Below, piece by piece: positions 10,786 through 22,866 of a DNA stretch of 64,000 bases. A program made the translations under genes and the position numbers. Source of the stretch: Tuctoria greenei (Eukaryota; Streptophyta; Magnoliopsida; Poales; Poaceae); assembly GCA_036927565.1 (NCBI GenBank), contig JAYESD010000001.1:6138001-6202000 (forward strand). Direction: 5' to 3'. Below the pieces are notes generated by a model, which was not told the origin of the DNA, searched no databases, and was given only the letters and a program-made list of their open reading frames with translations. Each line of letters opens with the position of its first letter. Position 1 is the stretch's first letter.

Positions 10786-12512
10786 AATGAAGACTTCGGA
10801 CCTAAAATCTAGAAGTGCGAAGCATTCAAGTCATCAATATACTGTCAAATCCTTTGGTACATGTACACAATTCAAATTACACATATACCAGGGGGCCAAC
10901 AAGACAGAGCACATTATATTGAAGACAAAAATAAAATGAAGTTCATGGCAAAGTGGATTTCATTAAATTGAAGCACTGGATTACAAAATTGGGATTACAA
11001 CATGAGACAAAAGGAAGAAGTCCTAGCTACTGGAGGATCTAAATCCTGTGGAAGAATGTGGCGACTTTATTGGCAACTTACTGGACACTGGCCTTGACAG
11101 CGTCCTCCTCTTCAGGAACAGGACCTTGGAGCACTGGGTCCAAAGAGAATTGGGTATCTCGGCTTACATAACACGTCAGCACATACTCTGCGATGTTTGT
11201 AGCCAGAGATTTCCTTTCTGTCTCTAGCTGGTCCGCGATGTCATCACTCATTACGTCGAGTTTGTCGCTAGCAGCATTGAGGGCCACTAGTGCTCGGTCC
11301 AAGTACAACTCCGGATTGTCCGAACGTACAGGACTGAAGCCTAATGGCGTCAGCGCGTCGTTGGCTCGTCCCAAGAAGTCCCATACCTTGATGGACTTAG
11401 TCTCCTTCAAGCTTCGCAGCTCCTCCAGTGACTTCCGGGCGAACGCAAGATCTGAACCTTCCCGAGCGAGGCGCTCGACCAATTTAGCATGCTGCTACAT
11501 ATTCTCAGCAACTTGCTTCTCACAATCGGTCAACTCCGTCTCCTGGAGGTGGATGCGATTCCATCTTTCCGCCAAGTCCTTTTCCTTGCCTCTCACCTTC
11601 CCTTCCCTGGTGGCAACATCAGCTTCTCTTTTCGAGAGTTTCTGCCCCAGTTTTCAGTACTTCTCCTTCTCCTCTTTGCTCTATAAATCCAGCTTTTTGC
11701 TGTGATCCGCCAAATTCTGTTCACCCAGAGTCAACTTCTGGGTGACCTCCACCTCCCTCTTTACAACATCTTCCTGCTGCTCCGGAGCTTTTCTTCCCTC
11801 GCCTCAAGGTCCGTCCGACGCTTCAGGAAAACCTCGTTCAATTCATTGAGGTTTTCATGACGCTCATCAGTAGCATCACGCCTCTCCTTGGCTTGCTCAA
11901 GGATCTCTATGCAGTTAGCATCAAGCACCTGGATGGCGACTTCTTTCTCCTCCAGCATCTTGTCCCAGTATTCCAACTGGCCCTTCTCCCTCTTGATCCA
12001 CTCTTTCTGATCAGCCAGCCTTGTCTGTACAAGCCTGGTCTCGAAGTGGAGTCTGTTGCGCCAACGCCTCAAGATGTTGCACTCCTCCTCTAGGGCTTCG
12101 CTCTCATGATCGAAGGCGAGATGGACTTGTCAGAGGCTCGAGCAGGCGTTGTCTATGGACAACGCCAGAGGGATAGGCTCTGAGCCTGCTGGGGACCATC
12201 TCCATAGGCTCTAAAGGATTTTCCATCACAAAAATTGGGTCCCACTCTACAAGGGTGGTTCCCTAAGCTTAAGCCCTTCAGCAACAGCAGAGGAAGAACC
12301 CACAGGGGGAACTACCACCTCCGGACCGGAAGTCGAAGACGCTGCTTCTGGGTCTTCAATTATCGGCTCCGAGGGTGGAGGACTTGTCGCCACTTCGGGC
12401 TGCTCCGGCTCTGGTCCAGACACCTCCGAGGCAGCTATCTCCCGGGGCAGCGCTTGGAGCTTCATCCGGTGCCCCTACCACCTCCGGCTTAGACGCCGAC
12501 GTGGCAATTACT

Positions 12513-12735
12513 TCCGGTTCAGCGATCGAAGCTTCAAGCATCCTCCGGCTCAGCCGCCGGACCTTCAACAACTTCTGGCACAAGGGTCGGAGCTACAATT
12601 ATCTCCGACTCAATGGTTGAGGCTTCAATTGCCTCTGGCTCAGCGACCAGGGCTTTGACGACTTCCGGTTCAACGACTGGAGCTTCAAACATCCCCGGCT
12701 CTAGTACTGGAGCATCAGCCTCCGGCACCGTTGTC
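12513..12735 (-). repeat. 30-bp tandem repeats coding a decapeptide
   Basis: About seven degenerate 30-bp units, each starting with a TCCGGYTCA-like phrase on the plus strand, encode EVVEAPVAEPE-like repeats in the antisense protein. One interval (12513 to 12544) is 31 bp, an indel that shifts the frame. Confidence 0.7.
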
Positions 12736-12753
12736 AGAGGTACACCTTTAACT

Positions 12754-12780
12754 CCCCCCCCCCCCCCCCCCCCCCCCCCC
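12754..12780. repeat. Poly-C tract of 27 bases
   Basis: Twenty-seven consecutive C inside the antisense ORF. Such tracts slip in replication and in sequencing, so the length is uncertain. It interrupts the antisense reading frame. Confidence 0.95.
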
Positions 12781-14955
12781 GCGGTCCGGCGCTATCACGG
12801 GAGCTTCCAGCGCGGACTATGAATCCAAGTCCACGACAGCTGGCACCAGAGCTTCTGTGACTTCTGCAACCACTTGAGGAGGAGGCTCGGTGCTTGAAGC
12901 CGGAGCTTCGGCATGCGCAACCCCGGTTGCTGCGACAGACGCCGAAGTTCCCGACCCTTTCTTCGACACCCTAGAAATAAAGGGATGAGAAGATTAAAGA
13001 CACAACAAAAACAAGATCATCATTTTAAGGCAAGCACACGATGCTTACCTAGGGATGCTACCGCCCCAGTCGCCCCAGAACCTCTTCTTCTAAGGACCGG
13101 AGCCAGAGCCCACCAAGTCTCGTGAGACAGCAACTTCAGACCTCAGCTGGGGACCACTTGCGGCAGCTGGAGTTCTCTCGGTCGGAGCTTCTCTGGGCCG
13201 GGAAGAACTCCCGGACTTGGAGCTTTTAGCCGGCACTGAAGCCGGTGTCGACTATCCGGATCCAGCGCCTCTTGAAGATGCCTGTGCCGAAGAAGGTGCA
13301 GCCGTAGAAGACCACTTCCGCCGGGGATAAGGAGCTGTTGTAGAGGCAGCAGCCCTAACTGACTTCCCATCAGCATGCTTCAGCTTCCTCTTCCAGCTGG
13401 TGGGTTCAGCTGGCTCTTTGCCCTTACCCTTGCCGATATCTTCAACCCTCTGACTCGGGGCGGAGGTAGGCCCTCGTTCGGAAGCTCCGGGGATTACCAC
13501 CCTGGAGGTCATACGCCTTTCCACCTCACCAAGGTCATCAAGCGCCGACATCTTCCTGCGAAGCTCTCTGCTAAACTGAGGATCCATGTTCATAGGAAGG
13601 AAAGCTGCCGATGGAACCAAGTCGTCATTGTCGACGTTTATCCCATGTTGGAATTTCTTGAGATGAAGCATCAAAGCTTCGTCATCCAAGTTGGACTTCA
13701 GACAAGTTTCAGTCCAGTTGTCATCCATCACGCTATTGAGGGCCCAGACGAGCTTCTCACCCTTCCTCAGTGGAGTCCATCTATTGACCAGGAAGTTGCA
13801 GAAGACAATCTGAGGGGTCACTCCACCCTCCACGCATTCGCAGATCCTGGTCAGGACGGGATTGAAGGCATCTGACAACTCCGGAACAACACTCTAAACG
13901 TCGGTGTCAACGTTGGGGAGTCCTTGGGGCAGCTCCAACATCTCGTGCTCCTCCACTGCAATGATGACCCAGTCCTTCTTTCAGTCGTCCCATTTGTCAG
14001 AAGGGAATGACCTCAAGTACTTGAAGGGGCAGTTTTTGCGCTTAACAAAATAGTAAAAGCCAAGAAGTTCAATCCCCTTGCCGGTGGTATGGACGGTGAA
14101 GAAGGTACGAAACAACTCGATGCAGCGGGAACACCCACCCACATCTCGCAAAAGTGAACGAAGGTTGCCACTAGTAGAAGAGAATGGGGGCCAAGTTGAT
14201 ACAACTACAGACCGTAAAAGTCCAACAACATTAAAAGAAAGGTTGAAAAAGGTGGGATCAATCCCACCATGGCGTACACAGATAAGTACACTATGTCGCC
14301 ATTATGCTCCTTCTATAACAGGAGCTCGCCGACGCGAATCAAGTGGCTGAAGGAGTCATTGGACCATCCCATATAGGTCCGGACCTTCATCAAATCGTCC
14401 TTGCTCTTGAGACGGCTTTTGGGAAGACTCAACTCCATCACGGCAAAGTGGAGCAAAGGAAAAGAAAGCTGGGTGAAGTTTGGTAGGCTCTGAGCGCAAG
14501 TTTGATCGAAAGCGTAAAGAGTCCTCAAACTGCGCATACTTTCCTTCTTAAGTAAGCATCCGCGACGCTTGGATGGAAACCGCAATAAGAGTGGGGTAAC
14601 ATTTCAAAATTCTACCCCGTCCATGAAGAATGGGTCCGGGGCCACCCCGATAAAGAGATCGAGGTTATTACTCCAGGCGAACTGTTGTCATGATAGGTGG
14701 CGGGAGACCCAAAGGCGGCACCCTGACAAGGCGCTCGGAACCGATACAATTTTTATATTGGGAATTGACGACCTTCAATTGAGTGAGATCTGCACTTAAA
14801 GATCTCATGTTCCGCATTCATAACAAGCCACACGGCGATGGTTTAACTCCGAACCATCGCCCCGACCAAACATTAGGAGACTTTTGAAGTCGAGGCGCGG
14901 GAATCAAGGATGGCCCCACCTTTGGTAGAATAATTTAACCCAAAGGGTTTCTTTG

Positions 14956-14976
14956 AAAGGTGGGCTCGGGGGCCAC
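14956..14976 (+). other. Polypurine tract of Tat element
   Basis: AAAGGTGGGCTCGGGGGCCAC directly precedes the TGTCG start of the 3' LTR. This is the usual plus-strand primer site arrangement in grass gypsy elements. Confidence 0.7.
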
Positions 14977-15821
14977 TGTCGATACCCTGCGTACCGGGTA
15001 CCCTATGATACCGCAAGAAGTGCAAGAGAGTTCTATCCGTCAAAGTTGAAGGTCTCCTCAGGTCCCACATGTCATATTATACCGGACCTGCATCACTCAT
15101 ATGGGTAGCTTCGGAGATTGACACGTGTAATATAAATCCAAAGTTACACTTCGAACACAGGGAAGCTCCGCGATCTACACGTGTATAATGATCCCGGACC
15201 TAACGCCCGACAGAGGGAATCTCCGGTGCTGACACGTGTATAGTGGTTCCAGAGCTACCTCTCTGCAAAGAGAAGCTCCGAAGCTGTCACATGTGGAGCC
15301 TTCAGACCTTCACCAACGAATACATTGACGGATCTCCTTCAGCACGGACATTCAAGGGACAGTTAAAGCGATAGCTATAATACTTGATTACGTGTCGTTA
15401 ATATTGTATTAATGACACGAGATCAAAGCACTGTTAATAGAGGCAACGCAGCCATTAAGGCACGTTATCACACTATTAATCATACTTAATATTTATAACA
15501 GTGTATTAGACTATTAAATACGCTAGGGCCGCGTGTCGGGTCAGGCGAATGATGTAACAGTCAGGTCTTGAACTATAAAAGGAAAGAGCCGCACGATACA
15601 GAGGACAACTCCAGGCTGAGCCAGAGACTACGTTTTCTAGCAATTCACAATACAATAACACACACCCCGTGGAGTAGGCCATTACGCTCAGACGGCCCGA
15701 ACCACGTAAATCTCTCGTGTCACCATCTTGCTCTTGATCTCTGCGAGCCCCGACCGAAACAAGAACCTCCGCGGGCTACATTTGGTAGTACCAGGAAAAG
15801 TATCGTTGCTACACTTCGACA
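14977..15821 (+). repeat. 3' LTR of Tat element
   Basis: It matches 2892-3735 over its whole length with many substitutions and small indels. It starts TGTCGATACC and ends TTCGACA. The flank ACCGC follows. Confidence 0.9.
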
Positions 15822-17687
15822 ACCGCATTAGTAATTAATGATAGTAATTAGTAGTTAATGACTCGATGTCTGAAATTTTCTTACATTTCGAGCACCTGAT
15901 AAATAGACAGCCCCTTCTGCTTAAGCTGCCAATCGGGGATGATGAGATATCATTTCACACGTGATCTGTAAGGTCCAAGCAAATGACCACCTAGCTAATC
16001 CCAGAGAACGTACACGCATGACTTATGTACGCTCTTATCTGCATCGATACGCATACGGCCTGATGCGACGCCTGAAACGGACCCGTCTCTCTTCTTCCCG
16101 GTCCCCACGAAGGCACGCACTACGAAACTTGTGCAAGACCACACTATCACAGCTACTGGTACTTGTACTAGATCGTGCGTACACCGACATTGAGTCAAAA
16201 TTTTCAGCCGTAAATGAAGGGGTAAGTACTGATCGGTATTCGTGTCAACACGGCTCCGTGTACGGTGTACCGTAGACATATTTACAGCATCTCTTACTCA
16301 TTGCCCTGCCGCTGTGACGTGATCCCATCGACGTCACGGTCAAACCATGCGTATCGTCATTGATCATTAAAAACCAGCTCCTTTGACACACAGTTCCGTC
16401 CTTCTCTCTCCCTCTGATTAACAGATCGGCAAATTGCTGGCGTAATTAGGCTGTAAATGTAAATAGATGCAGCTAGAGTGGATCGATTTATGGCTCCTCT
16501 TTGCAGGGATGAAATGACGGGCGAGCTCACGTAAGCCGGCAGCTATATATGCGCCGGCGCGCGGGCTATACCTACTCGAACCTCTGCAGTCTGCTCCCGG
16601 GCAACTAAAGAGCTCCATTTTTTTTCTCGGGAGCAGTAAACTGCCAAGAACTCAAATCAACTCGCGTAGATTAGACCTGGCCGGCTTCGGACATGCAGAC
16701 GTAGGTGTAGGTCACACATCACATCGGACTAGACGACAGCGCACCGGTAGTAAACCTATTCACAGCCCATCGCGTGGAGTAAAAAAATTGACGAGAATGA
16801 TGTGTCCCCAGTTCACCGGGCAGGACATGCAACGGAACAAAACGGAATTAATTTTGCAGGTTTGGACTCTTGCTTTCGCATTTTTGCTTATTTGATGCAA
16901 AATCCTGGTTGCATACAAACAGCAGATTTGAATTTCTGCGGTCCCTTGTGCAATGGCCCAAAACCTATTTCCTGAAGCGAACACGGGGAATGTCAAATGT
17001 GGAGTTCATACGTTGTTTTCTAGTACCGTAACGGTAAAAGGACGCCATGAGAACACGGAACCTTATCAGAGTTCTTGGAAGCTTACGAGAGTAAAATTAA
17101 TGTGATACACACGCTTTTGGGCAGAAATAAAGATTCACAATTCTGAGCAGGAAGATTTTGTGCCCCTGGAAATTCCTTCCGAACATGTAGAGTGCAGCGA
17201 GGCTAGCTGCATGGCATGCAAACAGTCCTGAGATCTTCGACAAGGCAGCAGAAAGCCTCTCGAGCAATGGGCAGCATGAACGAACTCGAAGAGGCAAACT
17301 AGCTGTGGCACTGACCGAAGTCTACGAACCACCTAGGCGCTTTTCATATATGCATGCCTGGTCTCCGTGGTTCCTTTGGTTTGCCTACTTGTAGAAGCAA
17401 AGTTGCCATAAAAGTTGTGTGGAAACGAAAGTTTCGGCTGCTGCTCTGCGGGCTGCGGCAGGCGGCAGCTGCAGCTGCAGCTTGGAGATGAGATGTGTGG
17501 GAAACAAGGACAATGGCGCAAGGCTCGGACTGCCAGCGACAGCATGAGACCGGGCAACGTGGTTCCCTCTTTCAACCTTTTTTATGCTTCCAGATATCGG
17601 GAAGAATTTCTTGGTTCTGCTGACGATTTTTTCGCTGAAGTTAATCGGTGTAATAAGATCAGAAAATGTCGGTTAGCAATGCAAATA
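15822..17687. other. Intergenic, no gene recognised
   Basis: No coding region is recognised. A TATA-like CTATATATGCG at about 16541-16551, followed by GC-rich sequence, could be a core promoter on the plus strand, but no gene follows it. A (GCAGCT)n-like run lies at about 17461-17480. Confidence 0.4.
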
Positions 17688-17790
17688 TTCCCTCCGTCCC
17701 ACCAGGAGTTTATTCCTGGGTTTCAAATTTTGGTTCCATTTTATTTGACACTACCAATTAGTTAATTTTTAGACTAACTGTTGCTAAATC
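17688..17790 (+). mobile_element. Stowaway/mariner MITE end, partial
   Basis: CCCTCCGTCCCA near 17690 is the typical terminal inverted repeat of grass Stowaway elements, followed by AT-rich sequence. I do not see the matching right end, so it is truncated or decayed. Confidence 0.45.
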
Positions 17791-17864
17791 AATCTAGGAC
17801 AACGGCCAGATGCATGCACATCGGCGACCAGTCCAGCAGCCGAGCAGAGCTATTCCATGCATAA

Positions 17865-17985
17865 GACCTCTCGCACTGGTAATACTGTAAACGATGCTGG
17901 ACAGTGTAAATTTAGAGTAAATGCTGTAAAAGTAGAAGGAGAATAGTGTATAGAGTAGAGTATAGAGTAATGAGTGTGGATAGCC
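17865..17985 (-). mobile_element. Tourist-like MITE, 121 bp
   Basis: Inverted ends GACCTCTCGCACTGG and its partner GGCTATCCACACTC bound a 121-bp AT-rich segment. It is flanked by a TAA/TAA 3-bp duplication (17862-17864, 17986-17988). Internal phrases (AGAGTATAGAGTA, TTTAGAGTA, GTGTAAATT) match, in opposite orientation, the MITE at 45386-45517. The TSD fits PIF/Harbinger (Tourist) elements. Confidence 0.65.
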
Positions 17986-17988
17986 TAA

Positions 17989-20273
17989 GCTCGGAAGAAG
18001 AATAATGTGGTCACTGCCGGGAAGAAGGGAAATTAAAAGCAGAAGACGGCTTTATCTCTGAGGCCATCTCTCTGCCCTGCCTGCGAATGCTACAGAGAGC
18101 GAACCAAGTGGGGCGCGTACCATACCCAGCGTAAACTCTGACAAGCGTATCTCCGCGCCCGCTGTACAAAGGAGCTCGTAAACACGACGCGCCAAGCCGG
18201 GGCAGGCCTGCCGTGGTGCCGCGCCGCCTGGTGATGCCCCTGGCGCACGCGATAGGCATGCATGTCCTCGCCGCGAATGTAAGCTGCACACGTACACACG
18301 CCCGCCTGATCAAACCACCACCAGCAGCAGTCTACGCAGAGGCGTATTGAGTGAGGGGGATACGGAGTTTCACGTCTTTTCGTGTGGGATACGGGGGCGT
18401 ACACGCGGAGCCAGCCGGCAGCAGCGGCTGCTACATCTCTTTACTCCATGCGGAAACGGGCAGCGCAGAGCTTACTTGTCCTGTTGGAGCAGCAGTAGTA
18501 GTGTACAGTACGTGCGTAGGAGTAGCGGTATAGCACTCGCAGTATATATTGAGACTGCGTAGCTGTCTGCTGGTAGGACCTCTGGTGCAGCAGGGGATAC
18601 TGGGCATGTACAGCCCTGACCAGCTAGCCCCGTTTCGAAGCTATGCGCGCACCGGGCAGCGCAGCTAGGGCAGCGATGCTTCAGCATTTCGCGTACCGTC
18701 CGGCGTTCATGCGCCCGGTATAGACAGACAGGTAGCGGATGCAACTTGGAAGCATGTGTACATGCCTGGCTGCCTGTCCGAACGAGAGAATTTCGCAGCG
18801 TCTAGGCCAGTGGGAGTACTTTTTTTTTGGATAGGCCAGGGGAGTACATGTACATGCAAAGATCCAAGCATGTTCTGGCTTCTGGACTCCTCATCCTAGC
18901 TACGACTACCATTACTTTAGCACGCGGTTGTATTTCAAGGGCGAACAAGGCACGCTAATATAACGCATAGCTGTAGGGAAGAACGGTGTTGGCGTCGGCA
19001 CAATCTTACAGTACATGTTAGACTCGGAGTATCCGCTGTGCATTGTACTCCGCCGCGTACAAACGTCACAGGTTACTCTACACATACGCTCGAGCAAAGC
19101 AATGTTGACCGTGCACTGTGTTCATGGAAATCAATTCGATCGACGTGCACTGTGTGACTGTGTCTACTGTGGCCTTGAAGAGCGGAACGCGCTGGTCGCC
19201 TAGCCGGAGAAGCCGCAAACGGCAGCTAGAGTGCCGGAACCACATTGTGTTACTGCTGCGGTTTTATAACGAAATATATTTTCAGAAATTAAAGCCAGAG
19301 GTACCGGAATGGACTTCTCAGACACCCCTTTTCCGACATCAGAGAGAGAGAGAGAGTTGTACAGTACGTGCTAGGAACAGTAAAGCAATGGATGAAGATT
19401 CCTGCCTTGCAAGGGGATGATGGAGCAGTTACAGGGATCCCTTTGAAGGCCCATGCAACTGATTAATTAAAGTGGCGAGTTCTCATGTTCCTGCGAGAAA
19501 TACTACGATGAACAAGCTCACTTTGTAAGTGTGCAGTGCAGCCACAAGGGGCATATACCCATTATTCTACGGAAATTACATATGTGCAGGTCCTTAGATA
19601 CGCACAAATGAAATTAACATGTTGCACCTGAGAAGCCTTGACGGCTTGACCGAAGCACAGTACCATTCTCGGAATTTTGCACACCCAGCAGGCGCACGCA
19701 TGAATATTCGTAACTGTTTCACCACAGGATAGACCATCACCACCGCCATGAGTTTCATCAGCATCGACATACGCGGAAAATCCCCGGTAGTTTAATTATT
19801 TTTTACGGCGGCCATTATCACTTCGTCGTTTCCATTCACAGTAACACAGGTCGGGGCCACTAAATAGTGCATGCAGCCACAGTGCAACGGACAATGCCGC
19901 CAAAATGTGTTTACGTTTGGGCAATCATTGCTTTTGCTGTGGCCATCAGCATTGCAGTTAAACGGTTTGAAAATTCTGAATGATGCACCGAACTGTGCAT
20001 ATCTCTGTTGCGAGTGGCAGATGACTTAAGTACCACAAAGACATGATCATCATCGTCACAACAACTTGCTTGCATTCATTTGTTTCATGAAAACCTAGGT
20101 AGCATTTCAATTTTACCTGGATGGTGAAAGTGAAACACACCTGCACTTGAAAGAACAAGCCTTGCTGTTGCGTCCAATGGAAACTCGAGAACCATGTAAA
20201 AATGAAGCAACGGATGGGTCATGCGTGGGAACAGGTCGCAGTACGGCGATCCTTTAGTAAGAACTACCGAGAG
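17989..20273. other. Intergenic, no gene recognised
   Basis: Mixed-composition DNA with no coding signal I can defend on either strand. It holds a (GA)n run at 19341-19356 and a TATA-like CAGTATATATTGAG at about 18540-18553. Several short open frames at 18010-18740 overlap in opposite frames and show no family signature. Confidence 0.4.
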
Positions 20274-20390
20274 AGGTTTCCACACTTGTTACTCTATACA
20301 CTATTCTTCTTATATTTTTACAATATTCACTCTAAATTTACACTATCCAGTAATATTTACTGGAAGCAACACCACTGCGAACGGTTTTAA
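20274..20390 (+). mobile_element. Decayed Tourist-like MITE of the 17865/45386 family
   Basis: TACTCTATACACTATTCTTC, TTTACAATATTCACTCTAAA and CACTGCGAACGGTTTTAAA recur in the same order as in the MITE at 45386-45517. Ends and target duplication are too diverged to fix the borders. Confidence 0.45.
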
Positions 20391-21393
20391 ATCTGTAAAA
20401 TCTTTATTCAGTACTCGCTCCGTTCTTTTTTATTTGAGTACGCGCGCATGAGGTCTTCTCTTGTCCGCCGGCAGATGGGATAAACAGGGCGGCTCTGCAT
20501 GCACAGCGCATAAATGCAATGCAGCTAGTGGAAATTCGTTCTCCCTACAAGTCCAGCAGACGAGACGAGTCGCGACGGAGGCGAGAAGAAGCGTGCGGTC
20601 GGCAGTGCCCATTCCGTCTACTGCTACTGCTAGTGGGCTAGGCTGAGGCAAAGGGTGGCCCGCCCGCCGACCACCACCAATGGAGCGCCGTACGTGCGGC
20701 GACGGTCGTGGGGCATCACGTGCGCACCAAAGCTTTTTGCCGGCGAGAAGCATGGATGATCGCATCATTTGCTGCCCGGAAAAACAAGGGGATCGGCGCG
20801 TGCCGGATTCGAGCGTTCGATGCCAATCATGGATATACGGCGGTGCATACACGAGAACTCACGAAACCACCTGTGGGTACAGCGACAGAGATTAGCGCAT
20901 AAACATTAACGAACGACATCTACTTCTACTTTACTGTCCACTACATAGACGGGCAGTACAAAACTAAATATTCATGCCGGAACGGAATGGTCCGCGAAGA
21001 TGAAGCAAAAGAAGGACAAGAAGGAAGGGAGAGGAAGAAAAGAGAGAAATGTTCAGTCCCTCTTGATGTCCATGCAAAATAGAGCGGCAGTGCGCTGCGC
21101 CGGGCTCTGACCGCTTATCATCGTGCCCCCGCGTCTTCTCCTGCCTTTCTCTTCCCTCTGCTTCCACCACCGGCGCTGCCTGCCCGCAGGCCATGCAGGA
21201 GATGCGAGAAAAGGCTGCCGCCTTTGGGAGTGGAAATCCTAGCACCACCTGCGTGCTGTCCCGACGGCATCGTGCGCGCCATCATCATCCGCCTGCAAAA
21301 CTTTGCTCTGTTTGGCCTGCTTGGGGTCTTCGTGGCGGCACCCAGCTCGAGCTATAATGGCGCCCAGGAGTCAGAATGGACCTTCACAGTTGG
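20391..21393. other. Intergenic, no gene recognised
   Basis: It starts with an ACTCGCTCCGTTC phrase (20413) that resembles a Stowaway end. The rest is GC-rich DNA with chance open frames of up to 140 codons on the minus strand, with no recognisable domain. Confidence 0.35.
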
Positions 21394-21396
21394 TAA

Positions 21397-21793
21397 GGCT
21401 GACTCCAACGTATTACCCAAATCGGAAATGCGTCCTCTACACGTTAAAAACCGTCTCCAACCGAATTACTCAAACAGTTACCAACTCTGCGTATTCCATT
21501 TCCAGCTACTCAAACATGCGTCTCCTTCGAGCGACGACGCAGCTACCGAGCGAACAAATTTCGCGTGCACACGGCATTCCCGCTCGCTGCCGTGTTGTTT
21601 TCGCGCGCAGCCACTGTGTGTTTGGCGCTCTGCCATGGGGTTTTGGCGCGCTCGAGCCGCGAAAACGCGCGCGGAATATGTATTGTGTCCTTGCCTTGGA
21701 GACAGACAAGTTTTGGTAGCGCAAGCGGGCTCCTTTCGTGACTCAAACAGCAGGATAGGTATCGATTTTTAAGTACTTGCGTTGGAGTCAGCC
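21397..21793 (+). mobile_element. Tourist-like MITE, 397 bp
   Basis: Perfect 14-bp terminal inverted repeats (GGCTGACTCCAACG at the left, its complement at the right) are flanked by a TAA/TAA target duplication at 21394-21396 and 21794-21796. The inside has no transposase and only chance ORFs. The 3-bp TWA duplication places it with PIF/Harbinger-derived MITEs. Confidence 0.8.
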
Positions 21794-21879
21794 TAAAGGG
21801 AGTACAGGACGGGACCCTCCCCAAATGAACAAAAATACGGAACCCTTACCAAATGAAAAAAAAAGTTAAGTATATATTT

Positions 21880-21918
21880 CATGTGTGCTGAAATACTTTA
21901 TTTAGGAATGGAGGGAGT
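21880..21918 (-). mobile_element. Stowaway MITE end, partial
   Basis: TTTAGGAATGGAGGGAGTA is a typical right terminal repeat of a Stowaway element. No matching left end is seen within 300 bp, which may reflect loss when the MITE at 21397-21793 inserted nearby. Confidence 0.45.
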
Positions 21919-22006
21919 ATAAGAATTGAAGTTATTCACTTTTTTCTTTCTCCGCTACGCACTTACACAGCAGAAACTCCATGCATGTTGTGGTTGATAC
22001 AAGGAC

Positions 22007-22866
22007 TAGAGCTGGGACCTGAGTCGGGCTTATTTCGGGCGGGCCGCGACACAACCATTGGCACGGCTTGATACCCAGTCCGGCACGTCAAACATTCGGA
22101 TCGTGCCGGTCCAACCAGACAAATCGAGCCGTACGGTGCCTGAATCTTGAGCCCACCGGGCGTCACGACCCGGCAAGAAGTTTGAACCGTGCTCGAGCCG
22201 GTCCGACACGATTTCGGCCCGACAGTTCGAAAATGCTCCGTATATTTATAAAATCAATAGCTTCTAACGGCCCATCTTCAGCCAGCCCACCAGCCGCCAT
22301 TCCAGGTCCAGTGAAAAAAACCTAGCCTTCATCCCTTCACTACCTGCCAGCCGCCAACCCATCCCCCAGGTGGAGGTGGAGGCGTGAAGCCATTCTATCT
22401 CCCGGCTCCACAGCAGACGGGCGATGCGCACTCGCCACCGCCGCGTGCTCCACTGTCGATGGGCAACGCCATTATCTCCCCCCGCGGCCCCACCGCGTGC
22501 TTTACTGCCAGCGCGCGACGCGCGCTCGGCCGACGTGCGCTCCAACTCCGATTGAGCCTTCATCCATTTATGATTTGCTCGCCTGTGTTTGTTCGATCGA
22601 TTCTGATAGTTGAGCCTTTTTCTTTGTTCTATCGATTAAAGTCCCACACCTCTTCTCCTTCGCATAGCACCTGTGAGCATCCAATTTCGAGACAGGCTTG
22701 GGCCAGGCACGACACGGCCGTGGTCCGTCGTGCCGCGTTTTTGCCACATGTGCCGGCCGGCCCGACACGACAGGGCACGACGGGCTATCGGGCCGCGGGT
22801 CGAAATGGCCCGAAGCACGAGTGGGCCGCGCCATGCCGGTCCGACACGGCTCAAGTTCCAGTTGTA
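22007..22866 (+). mobile_element. Non-autonomous hAT-like element with GC-rich subterminal repeats
   Basis: The left end TAGAGCTGGGACCTGAGTCG pairs imperfectly with the complement of the right end (TACAACTGGAACTTGAGCCG). About 200 bp at each side are packed with CGGCACG/CGACACG/GGCCCG-type short repeats (22030-22220 and 22690-22855), as is common in grass Ac-like hAT elements. No transposase is present; the middle is unrelated sequence. The 8-mer GTTGATAC follows the right end (22867-22874) and also lies six bases outside the left end (21993-22000). It may be the 8-bp target duplication with an extra AAGGAC between it and the terminus. Confidence 0.6.

Larger units (their letters stand above)
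11078..14585 (-). pseudogene. Antisense ORF of Tat element (putative gypsy-type transposon protein), broken
   Basis: The gene lies on the minus strand between pol and the 3' LTR. The best-preserved part is 13878-13252 (208 codons) with PVLTRICECVEGGVTPQIV and NRWTPLRKGEKLVWAL. Upstream parts in other frames include ATFVHFCEMWVGVP (14204-14013) and LPNFTQLSFPLLHF (14585-14313). The middle is a low-complexity A/E/P/V-rich region (12728-12247). The C-terminal half is charged, coiled-coil-like sequence (12072-11761), ending at a TAA/TGA near 11078 after a EEEDAVKASVQ tail. This matches the antisense protein family found in RIRE2/Grande-type elements, listed in protein databases as putative gypsy-type transposon or Transposase_28. 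Its function is not known. Frameshifts, including the poly-C tract, make it non-functional here. Confidence 0.75.
2892..15821 (+). mobile_element. Ty3/gypsy LTR retrotransposon, Tat lineage, full length but decayed
   Basis: A 12.93-kb element with two LTRs (2892-3735 and 14977-15821) that begin TGTCG. It has a primer-binding site after the 5' LTR, a purine/G-rich tract before the 3' LTR, and near-matching 5-bp flanks (ACCTC on the left, ACCGC on the right; one mismatch). Domain order on the plus strand is gag, aspartic protease, reverse transcriptase, RNase H, a second RNase H, integrase, then a non-coding spacer with tandem repeats and a large antisense ORF. A second RNase H and an antisense ORF downstream of pol are marks of the Tat clade (RIRE2/Grande-type). 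The frame is broken in gag, RT, the RNase H region and the antisense gene, and the LTRs differ at roughly one base in eight over the first 150 bp, so the copy is old and non-autonomous. Confidence 0.93.

Noticed and set aside
20430..20852. 140-codon minus-strand frame
   Set aside because: No domain, no splice borders, and an equally long competing frame on the other strand; likely chance in GC-rich DNA.
20405..21918. One 1.5-kb Stowaway/mariner element between the two CTCCGTTC-like ends
   Set aside because: The ends match poorly, no transposase is seen between them, and an independent Tourist-like MITE lies inside; they are better read as separate fragments.
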